Below, piece by piece: positions 56,672 to 64,000 of a DNA stretch of 64,000 nucleotides. The number at the start of each line of letters is the position of its first letter. Within the stretch, counting starts at the first letter, position 1. Where the stretch lies: positions 1,796,427 through 1,860,426 of the forward strand of contig JADCRD010000001.1 in the NCBI GenBank assembly GCA_014946745.1, read 5' to 3'. The DNA is from Lysobacterales bacterium (lineage in GTDB: Bacteria > Pseudomonadota > Gammaproteobacteria > Xanthomonadales > Xanthomonadaceae). The translations under genes and the position numbers were made by a program. Below the pieces are notes generated by a model, which made no database searches, was not told the origin of the DNA, and saw only the letters and a program-made list of their open reading frames with translations.

Positions 56672-56699
56672 TTCCGGACCGACACTGCTCTGTACGCAC

Positions 56700-56723
56700 G
56701 GGGCGCGGCGCAAGCCGCGCCCC
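56700..56723 (+). terminator. Terminator downstream of tsf
   Basis: A 10-base-pair perfect stem GGGGCGCGGC / GCCGCGCCCC with loop GCAA, followed by GCTGCGTTT. Confidence 0.7.
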
Positions 56724-56825
56724 GCTGCGTTTCGGGCCCTGCCGCAGGCCGGCCGGGTCATCGCGTGGCATAATTCATGCGCCTTGGCCTGACCTGGGCG
56801 TCCGTCCGTTCCCCTGGAGTCCGCG

Positions 56826-57428
56826 ATGTCGATCGCTATCCGCGACGTCGGCGAGCACGATCTCGATTCCGTGCTGGCGCTCAACAACAGTGCCGGTCAG
56901 GCAATCCTTCCGCTGGACGCCGATCGCGTCCGCTTCTTCATGCGCCTCGCCGAGTACTTCCGGGTCGCCGAAGTGGACGGACAAGTCGCCGGCTTTCTGA
57001 TCGCACTGCGCCCCGGCACGCCCTACGGCAGCTCGAACTACCGCTGGTTCTGCGAGCGCTACTCGGATTTCCTGTACATCGACCGCATCGTGGTCGCCGG
57101 CTCGCGCCGGGGCTCGGGCCTGGGCAAGGTCTTCTATGCCGACGTCACCAGCTATGCCGAAGTGCGGGTGCCGATCCTGGCCTGCGAAGTGTTTCTTGAG
57201 CCTCGCAACGACGCCGCCCTGATCTTCCACGGCACCTACGGCTTCCGCGAAGTGGGCCAACACCGCATGGAGGAAGCCGGCCGCCAGGTCAGCCTGCTGG
57301 TCAAGGATCTGCCCAGCTTCGAATACGTGCAAACCACCTACCTGGCGCACGGCGGCCTACCCGACGTCGACTGGCTGCAGAGCCGCCTGCAGCCGCAGGA
57401 CGCGCGCGCGCGCGCCACCGGCACCTGA
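56826..57428 (+). CDS. GNAT family N-acetyltransferase
   Basis: A 200-residue acetyltransferase. The core has IDRIVVAGSRRGSGLGKVFYADV, the R/Q-x-x-G-x-G/A pattern for acetyl-CoA, and ACEVFLEPRNDAALIFHGTYGFREVG in the last strands. The substrate is unknown. It precedes minC by 6 bases on the same strand and may be co-transcribed with minCDE. A CATAAT element at 56769-56774 could be part of its promoter. The ATG at 56826 begins at the conserved IRDVGEHDLDSVLALN segment. Confidence 0.9.
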   Translation: MSIAIRDVGEHDLDSVLALNNSAGQAILPLDADRVRFFMRLAEYFRVAEVDGQVAGFLIALRPGTPYGSSNYRWFCERYSDFLYIDRIVVAGSRRGSGLGKVFYADVTSYAEVRVPILACEVFLEPRNDAALIFHGTYGFREVGQHRMEEAGRQVSLLVKDLPSFEYVQTTYLAHGGLPDVDWLQSRLQPQDARARATGT

Positions 57429-57434
57429 CCCCCG

Positions 57435-58223
57435 ATGAGCCAAATCCCAAGTTTCGAACAGGCCGGCGAACTCAAGATCGGCCAGGTCGGCATCGCCAAT
57501 CTGCGCGTCCGTGAGCTCGACGTGGCCAAGCTGGTCGCCGAGATGCGCGAGCGCGTCGAACGCGCGCCCAAGCTGTTCGGTCGCGCCGCGGTCATCGTCG
57601 ACTTTGGCTCGCTCAGCCGATGCCCCGGCGAAGACGAAGCGCGCCGTCTGATCGATGGCCTGCACGAGGCCGGGGTGCTGCCCGTGGGGCTGGCCTTCGG
57701 CACGCGCGAAATCGACGCCCTGGCCGAGCGGCTCGGCCTGCCGCTGCTGGCCAAGTTCCGCGCGCAGTACGAGCCTGTCGGTTCCGGCGATTCCGTCGCC
57801 GAGCCAGAACCCGCGCCGCGCCGGCGCCGCAGCGAAGCTGCGCCCGAACCTGCTGCCGAGCCCGCGACCGCCGCCGCAGTTCCGGCTGCGTCCGCAACCG
57901 GCCAGATGCAGGTCCACCCGGTGCGTTCCGGCCAGCAGGTCTACGCCCAGGGCCGCGATCTCACCGTCTGCGCCATGGTGGGCAACGGTGCCGAGGTCAT
58001 CGCCGACGGCAGCATCCACATCTACGGCAGCCTGCGCGGACGGGCCCTCGCGGGCGCGCGCGGTGATGTCAACGCACGCATCTTCTGCCGCGAATTCAAC
58101 GCGGAACTGGTGGCGATCGCGGGCCAGTACCGTGTGCTCGAATCCATCCCCGCCGAGCTGCGCGGCAAACCCGTGCAGGTTTGGCTTGAAAACGACAAAC
58201 TGCAGATCGCGGCCATGGCCTGA
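57435..58223 (+). CDS. minC: Septum site-determining protein MinC
   Basis: A 262-residue inhibitor of FtsZ ring formation. The N-terminal domain (~1-115) is variable and is followed by an acidic Ala/Pro-rich linker (EPEPAPRRRRSEAAPEPAAEPATAAAVPAA), long for the family, then the C-terminal beta-helix domain (VRSGQQVYAQGRDLTVCAMVGNGAEVIADGSIHIYGSLRGRALAGARGD). It acts with MinD and MinE, the next two genes. Confidence 0.96.
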   Translation: MSQIPSFEQAGELKIGQVGIANLRVRELDVAKLVAEMRERVERAPKLFGRAAVIVDFGSLSRCPGEDEARRLIDGLHEAGVLPVGLAFGTREIDALAERLGLPLLAKFRAQYEPVGSGDSVAEPEPAPRRRRSEAAPEPAAEPATAAAVPAASATGQMQVHPVRSGQQVYAQGRDLTVCAMVGNGAEVIADGSIHIYGSLRGRALAGARGDVNARIFCREFNAELVAIAGQYRVLESIPAELRGKPVQVWLENDKLQIAAMA

Positions 58224-58278
58224 GCGCCATCGAGCCCCCTTCTGACGCAACAGCGCAGCGAACTACGGAGAACGTGTC

Positions 58279-59088
58279 TTGGCAGAGATCATCGTCGTCA
58301 CCTCGGGCAAAGGTGGAGTGGGCAAGACCACCAGCAGCGCCAGCATCGCGGTCGGCCTCGCCAAGCAGGGCAAGAAGGTCGCGGTCATCGACTTCGACGT
58401 CGGCCTGCGCAACCTCGACCTGATCATGGGCTGCGAGCGCCGCGTGGTGTATGACTTCGTCAACGTCATCCACGGCGAGGCAACGCTCAAGCAGGCGCTG
58501 ATCAAGGACAAGCGCTACGACAACCTGCACGTACTTGCGGCCTCGCAGACCCGCGACAAAGACGCCCTGAACAAAGAGGGCGTCGAGAAGGTGTTGAACG
58601 AGCTGGCCGGTGAAGGCTTCGACATCATCCTCTGCGACAGCCCGGCGGGCATCGAGAAAGGCGCTTTCCTGGCCATGTACTTCGCGGATCGAGCCGTCGT
58701 GGTGGTGAATCCGGAAGTCAGCTCGGTGCGCGACTCCGATCGCATTCTCGGTCTCCTAGCCAGCAAGACCCGCCGCGCCGAGCGCGGCGAGCGCGTCGCT
58801 GAACACCTGCTGCTGACCCGCTACAACCCGAAGCGCGTCGACGCGGGCGAGATGATGAGCATCGCCGACGTCGAGGAGGTGCTGGGCATCAAGGCGATTG
58901 GCGTGATCCCGGAAAGCCCTGACGTACTGTCCTCGTCGAACAAGGGCGAGCCCGTGATTCTTGACGAAGCCTCACCCGCGGGCCAAGCCTACAGCGATGC
59001 GGTGGCGCGCATCCTGGGCGAAAGCCGTCCGATGCGCTTCACCCAGGTCGAGAAAAAAGGCCTGCTGCAGAAACTGTTCGGGGGCTGA
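58279..59088 (+). CDS. minD: Septum site-determining ATPase MinD
   Basis: A 269-residue deviant Walker-A ATPase ([21 protein letters not shown]) that recruits MinC to the membrane. Other blocks are [26 protein letters not shown] and [12 protein letters not shown] with the Walker B Asp, and the C-terminal amphipathic targeting helix ends with QKLFGG. The start codon is TTG (58279), 55 bases after minC, with GGAG upstream. Confidence 0.97.
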   Translation: MAEIIVVTSGKGGVGKTTSSASIAVGLAKQGKKVAVIDFDVGLRNLDLIMGCERRVVYDFVNVIHGEATLKQALIKDKRYDNLHVLAASQTRDKDALNKEGVEKVLNELAGEGFDIILCDSPAGIEKGAFLAMYFADRAVVVVNPEVSSVRDSDRILGLLASKTRRAERGERVAEHLLLTRYNPKRVDAGEMMSIADVEEVLGIKAIGVIPESPDVLSSSNKGEPVILDEASPAGQAYSDAVARILGESRPMRFTQVEKKGLLQKLFGG

Positions 59089-59096
59089 GCCACACC

Positions 59097-59369
59097 ATGG
59101 GCATCTTCGACTTCCTGAAATCCAAGCCCAAGGCGACCGCCAACATCGCCAAGGAGCGCTTGCGCATCATTGTTGCGCAGGAGCGCAGCCATCGCGGCGG
59201 CCCGGATTACCTCCCGCTGCTGCGTCGCGAACTGCTGGAGGTGATCCGCAAGTACGTCAATGTCGATGCCGATGCGGTCAAGGTGGACCTGCAGAAGGAC
59301 GGCGAACACGACGTGCTCGACATCTCGGTTGCCTTGCCTGAGGGCGAAGGCCGCCCGCGCGGCGAGTAA
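59097..59369 (+). CDS. minE: Cell division topological factor MinE
   Basis: A 90-residue MinE that stimulates MinD ATPase and sets the pole-to-pole oscillation. The N-terminal helix ([30 protein letters not shown]) and [24 protein letters not shown] middle are clear (here [19 protein letters not shown]). It follows minD by 8 bases. Confidence 0.97.
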   Translation: MGIFDFLKSKPKATANIAKERLRIIVAQERSHRGGPDYLPLLRRELLEVIRKYVNVDADAVKVDLQKDGEHDVLDISVALPEGEGRPRGE

Positions 59370-59373
59370 GTGC

Positions 59374-59877
59374 GTGAGCGAAGCTGAACCTGAGGTCCTG
59401 CGCCTTGGCGCACTGGGTTTCGACGCTCCCGCTCGACTGCTTGCCAGCTACGGCCTTGAACTCGTACGGGTCGACGACGGCGAGGCGATCCCCGGCAGCT
59501 ACTGGGGCGAATGCGAAGCCGGCGTGATCGGCAGCCGTGTCTATGCGCGCAGCGACACGCCCGTGCATTCCCTGCTGCACGAGGCCTGCCATCTGATCGT
59601 GCTTCCGCCAGAGCGGCGCGCGCGGGTCCACACCGACGCCACCGACTCCATCGAAGAAGAAGACGCGACCTGCTATCTGCAGATTCTTCTTGCGGACGCC
59701 CTGCCCGGCCTTGGCCGCAAACGCCTGATGCGCGACATGGACGCCTGGGGCTACAGCTTCAGGCTCGGCTCCACGCAGGCCTGGTTCGAGCAGGACGCCG
59801 AGAACGCGCGGCTTTGGCTCGAAGCGCGCGGCCTGCTTCCCACGACACTGCCGCAATGCACGCACTGCGCGGCTTGA
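59374..59877 (+). CDS. Hypothetical protein with HEACH zinc-protease-like motif
   Basis: A 167-residue protein I cannot name. It has a HExxH site, HEACH at residues 69-73 (SLLHEACHLIVLPPERR), with an acidic run EEED at 94-97 that could hold a third ligand, a layout seen in small ImmA/IrrE-like or minigluzincin proteases. It has no signal peptide or membrane segment. Two cysteines lie near the C-terminus (QCTHC). The start is GTG (59374), 5 bases after the minE stop, so it is an operon partner of minCDE. A fixed link of this gene to cell division is inferred from position only. Confidence 0.7.
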   Translation: MSEAEPEVLRLGALGFDAPARLLASYGLELVRVDDGEAIPGSYWGECEAGVIGSRVYARSDTPVHSLLHEACHLIVLPPERRARVHTDATDSIEEEDATCYLQILLADALPGLGRKRLMRDMDAWGYSFRLGSTQAWFEQDAENARLWLEARGLLPTTLPQCTHCAA

Positions 59878-60207
59878 GCGCGCGATGTGGGGCCGCGCTG
59901 CGCTTGGCCCAAGCTACGTTCATGGCCTGCACCACACTCCCGTAGGTTGGGACAAGCCGCAGGCGCGTCCCAACGTCGCAAGGCCCCAAGTGGCCTTGTG
60001 CATCGAAAGGGCGATGTTGGGCCGCGCTTGGCTGGGTCCAACCTGCGGCTTGACCGACGCCGGACCTCGCGCCGTCTGTGCCCGGCGCGAAGACACGCCC
60101 TTCGCCGGCGTATCGAAAGTCGCGGTTGGCCTGCGCGCGTCAGCGGTTGATAATCCTCGGGCTATGCCGCGGCATCCGGTCGCGGCGCATCCCCCCAGGA
60201 GATCCCC
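59878..60207. repeat. Gene-free stretch with REP-like inverted repeats
   Basis: No gene is seen in this 330-base gap. It carries three related inverted-repeat motifs: GGGGCCGCGCTGCGCTTGGCCC (about 59888-59910), GTTGGGAC ... GTCCCAAC (59946-59974, 8-base-pair stem) and GTTGGGCCGCGCTTGGCTGGGTCCAAC (about 60017-60043). Such GTTGGG/CCCAAC units are dispersed intergenic repeats. The thiolase ribosome site AGGAG lies at the far end. Confidence 0.65.
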
Positions 60208-61386
<1,179 letters not shown>

Positions 61387-61394
61387 GACTGAGC

Positions 61395-61420
61395 GGACGC
61401 CCGGCCCACGCCGGGCGTCC
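61395..61420 (+). terminator. Hairpin after the thiolase gene
   Basis: An 11-base-pair perfect stem GGACGCCCGGC / GCCGGGCGTCC with loop CCAC lies 8 bases after the thiolase stop, marking a likely transcript end or processing site before the carboxylase genes. Confidence 0.65.
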
Positions 61421-61497
61421 CACGTTCTGCGGCCTACCGGGCCGCTGCCACCGCAAGGCGTTCGCACCATGCTGAACGCCCAGGACCTTCGCCCCCG

Positions 61498-63105
61498 ATG
61501 CCTGTTCTGCACTCCCAGCTCGACCCGCGCTCGCCCGAGTTCGCGGACAACGCCGCCCACCTCAAGGCCCTGGTCACGGACCTGCGCGCCCAACTCGATC
61601 GCGTGGCCCTCGGCGGCGGCGACAAGGCCCGCGAGAAGCACGTGGCCCGCGGCAAGCTGCTGCCGCGCGAGCGCGTCGATGCACTGCTCGACCCGGGCTC
61701 GCCCTTTCTCGAGATCGCACCGCAGGCCGCGCACGGCATGTACGAGGATCAAGCGCCCGGCGCCGGTCTGGTTGCCGGCATCGGGCGCGTGCACGGCGCT
61801 GAGGTCATGGTGCTGGCCAACGACGCCACGGTGAAGGGCGGCACCTACTTCCCGATGACGGTCAAGAAGCACCTGCGCGCCCAGGAGATCGCTCGCGAGA
61901 ACCGCTTGCCCTGCGTGTATCTGGTCGACTCCGGCGGCGCGTTTCTGCCGCTGCAGGACGAGGTCTTCCCCGACAAGGAGCACTTCGGCCGGATCTTCTA
62001 CAACCAGGCGCGGCTCAGCGCCGAGAACATCCCGCAGATCGCGGTGGTGATGGGCAGCTGCACGGCCGGTGGCGCCTACGTGCCGGCGATGTGCGACGAA
62101 TCGATCATCGTCAAGGAGCAGGGCACGATCTTCCTCGGCGGCCCGCCGCTGGTGAAGGCGGCCACGGGCGAAGTCGTCGATGCCGAATCGCTGGGCGGTG
62201 CCGAAGTGCACACCAGCGTGTCCGGTGTCGCCGACCACTTCGCCGAGAACGATCGCCACGCCCTGCAGATCGCCCGCGACATCCTGAAGCACTTGAATCG
62301 CAGCAAGCAGCCGCCGGTGGCGCTGCAGCCCGCGCGCGAACCCAGGTACGCCACCGAGGAACTCTATGGCGTGGTGCCGCGCGATACGCGGCGGCCCTTC
62401 GACATCCGCGAGGTAATCGCGCGTCTGGTCGATGGCTCGGAGTTCCAGGAGTTCAAGGCCCGCTACGGCAAGACCCTCGTCTGCGGCTTCGCTCACGTGT
62501 ACGGCATGCCGGTCGGGATCGTCGCCAACAACGGCATCCTGTTTTCGGAGTCGGCGCTGAAGGGCGCGCACTTCATCGAACTGTGCAACCAGCGCGGCAT
62601 CCCGCTGGTGTTCCTGCAGAACATCACCGGCTTCATGGTCGGCAAGAAGTACGAGAACGCCGGCATTGCGAAAGACGGCGCCAAGATGGTGACGGCCGTG
62701 GCGTGTTCGTCGGTGCCGAAATTCACCATCGTCATCGGCGGCAGCTTCGGCGCCGGCAACTACGCGATGTGCGGCCGCGCCTACGGCGCGCGCTTTCTCT
62801 GGACCTGGCCGAATGCGCGCATCTCGGTGATGGGCGGCGAGCAGGCGGCCAGCGTGCTGGCCACCGTGCGCCGCGACGGCATGGAAGCCGCCGGCAAGCC
62901 GTGGAGCGCAGAGGACGAAGAGGCCTTCAAGGCGCCGATCCGCGAACAGTACGAACGCCAGGGGCATCCCTATTACGCCACCGCACGCCTCTGGGACGAC
63001 GGCGTGATCGACCCTGCCGACACCCGCCGCGTGCTGGGCTTGGGCCTTGCCGCCAGCCTCAACGCCCCGATCGAGCCGCCGCGCTACGGCGTCTTCCGAA
63101 TGTAA
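61498..63105 (+). CDS. liuB: Methylcrotonyl-CoA carboxylase carboxyltransferase (beta) subunit
   Basis: A 535-residue biotin-dependent carboxyltransferase. Both CoA-carboxylase halves are visible: [86 protein letters not shown] and, later, [51 protein letters not shown]. The [19 protein letters not shown] block marks methylcrotonyl-CoA rather than acetyl- or propionyl-CoA carboxylase. The biotin-carrying alpha subunit is not in the window. The next gene follows by 46 bases. Confidence 0.94.
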   Translation: MPVLHSQLDPRSPEFADNAAHLKALVTDLRAQLDRVALGGGDKAREKHVARGKLLPRERVDALLDPGSPFLEIAPQAAHGMYEDQAPGAGLVAGIGRVHGAEVMVLANDATVKGGTYFPMTVKKHLRAQEIARENRLPCVYLVDSGGAFLPLQDEVFPDKEHFGRIFYNQARLSAENIPQIAVVMGSCTAGGAYVPAMCDESIIVKEQGTIFLGGPPLVKAATGEVVDAESLGGAEVHTSVSGVADHFAENDRHALQIARDILKHLNRSKQPPVALQPAREPRYATEELYGVVPRDTRRPFDIREVIARLVDGSEFQEFKARYGKTLVCGFAHVYGMPVGIVANNGILFSESALKGAHFIELCNQRGIPLVFLQNITGFMVGKKYENAGIAKDGAKMVTAVACSSVPKFTIVIGGSFGAGNYAMCGRAYGARFLWTWPNARISVMGGEQAASVLATVRRDGMEAAGKPWSAEDEEAFKAPIREQYERQGHPYYATARLWDDGVIDPADTRRVLGLGLAASLNAPIEPPRYGVFRM

Positions 63106-63151
63106 CCGGCACCGGGCAGGGTCACTTCCCTGCCCGCTCCAAGGAACTGAA

Positions 63152-63949
63152 ATGGTCAGCGAATCTCCTCTCAACGTACGCACTGTCGCCGGGGTCGCCA
63201 CCCTCACGCTCGACCGCCCGAAGATCCACAACGCCTTTGACGACCTGCTGATCGAGGCATTGATCGACGCTTTGCGCGCCATCGAAGAAGACGACGCCGT
63301 ACGCGTGGTCGTGCTGACCGGCGCAGGCGCCTCGTTCTCGGCCGGCGCCGATCTGAACTGGATGAAGCGGATGGCGCAGGCCTCCGAGAAGGAAAACCGC
63401 AAGGACGCGCGCCAGCTGGCCAAATTGATGCGTGTGCTGAACCATCTGGACAAGCCGACCATCGCCCGCGTCAACGGCGCGGCGATGGGCGGCGGCGTGG
63501 GTCTGGTCGCCTGCTGCGATATCGCGATCGCCGCCAGCGAAGCCCGTTTCGGCCTGACGGAGACACGCCTCGGTCTGGTGCCGGCGGTGATCTCGCCCTA
63601 CGTCATCGACGCCATCGGCGCACGCCAGGCGCGGCGTCTGTTCCTTTCTGCTCTGGTCTTCGATGCGGCCGAAGCCGCGCGCATCGGCCTGGTGCACGCG
63701 GTGGTGCCGGCCGCTGAACTCGATGCCGCGGTCGACGCCGAGGTCGAGCGACTCAAGACCGCCGGACCGATTGCCGTGCTGGAAGCCAAGCGGCTCGTGC
63801 AGCGCATCCAGAATCCCGACAGCAAGCAGCGCCGGGCTCTCGACGAGGCCAATGCCGATCTGATCGCCGCCCTGCGCGTCTCCGACGAGGGCCAGGAGGG
63901 CCTGAAGGCCTTCTTCGAGCGCCGGCCGGCGAAGTGGTTGGAGCACTGA
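63152..63949 (+). CDS. liuC: Enoyl-CoA hydratase (methylglutaconyl-CoA hydratase-like)
   Basis: A 265-residue crotonase-family protein. The oxyanion-hole segments are VVVLTGAGASFSAGADLNWMKRM and ARVNGAAMGGGVGLVACCDIAIAASEARFGLTETRLGLVPAVISPYVI with the catalytic Glu. The position right after liuB and the typical Leu pathway partners suggest hydration of 3-methylglutaconyl-CoA to HMG-CoA, which is inferred. An AAGGA site precedes ATG 63152. Bases 63950-64000 show no gene. Confidence 0.88.
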   Translation: MVSESPLNVRTVAGVATLTLDRPKIHNAFDDLLIEALIDALRAIEEDDAVRVVVLTGAGASFSAGADLNWMKRMAQASEKENRKDARQLAKLMRVLNHLDKPTIARVNGAAMGGGVGLVACCDIAIAASEARFGLTETRLGLVPAVISPYVIDAIGARQARRLFLSALVFDAAEAARIGLVHAVVPAAELDAAVDAEVERLKTAGPIAVLEAKRLVQRIQNPDSKQRRALDEANADLIAALRVSDEGQEGLKAFFERRPAKWLEH

Positions 63950-64000
63950 ATCGCGGGCACGGGTCCTGCAAAGCTGAACCCGCATTCCAAATCCGCCCCT

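Overview
The window is GC-rich, densely packed chromosomal DNA from a gammaproteobacterium, most likely of the order Lysobacterales (Xanthomonadales), in or near the Xanthomonadaceae/Rhodanobacteraceae. This rests on gene order (gshB-tonB-yqgE-ruvX-pyrB; map-glnD-dapD-arsC-like-dapE; cysD with a fused cysNC; a complete his operon led by a TrpR-like gene), an IPTL-CTERM type secreted protein, and intergenic GGGGATT arrays and GTGGGAGAGGGG-type repeats of the kind common in that group. No taxonomic search was possible, so the genus is left open.

Layout. 1-3319: end of gshB, a TonB-type protein, yqgE, ruvX and pyrB, all on + and mostly overlapping. 3489-5669: a fungalysin (M36) protease gene on -, broken by an in-frame TAG and lacking its 5' end. 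5905-8319: parE and a small VOC-fold protein. 8368-8739: a two-copy direct repeat. 8815-15731: a secretion and signalling block on -, with an IPTL-CTERM protein, a Ser/Thr kinase with TPR repeats, its overlapping ECF sigma gene, and a large secreted beta-propeller protein. 16020-18772: an EamA transporter facing a two-component system. 19028-22509: an M13-type protein that has lost its zinc site, divergent from a beta-CASP metallo-hydrolase. 22757-26152: a lower-GC two-gene unit with a large DUF4132-type protein, flanked by non-coding DNA. 26729-28773: a NavBac-type channel coupled to a flavoprotein. 28695-32576: an amidinotransferase-fold hydrolase, an adenylate cyclase-FHA protein, an FMN-binding glutamate synthase-like protein and a very small protein. 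32632-32953: a MITE-like inverted repeat and tRNA-Leu(UAA). 33082-35915: cysD-cysNC for sulfate activation. 37443-45129: hisGDCBHAFI and its TrpR-like leader gene, eight his genes overlapping end to end. 45431-48464: a penicillin acylase-type hydrolase and an unknown protein. 48543-54494: dapE, an ArsC-like protein, dapD, glnD and map. 54821-56671: rpsB-tsf. 56826-59877: a GNAT protein, minCDE and an HEACH-motif protein. 60208-63949: a thiolase, the carboxyltransferase subunit of methylcrotonyl-CoA carboxylase, and an enoyl-CoA hydratase (leucine/isovalerate breakdown).

Most of the window is housekeeping. The parts most worth a second look are: a short C-terminal FANGFE tag shared by two unrelated exported proteins; the amber-interrupted fungalysin; the M13 protein with all three HExxH positions replaced; the DUF4132 unit with its unrecognised partner; the channel with Asp in place of the usual Glu in its selectivity filter; the HEACH protein attached to minCDE; and the inverted GGGGATT heptamer arrays found at two loci.
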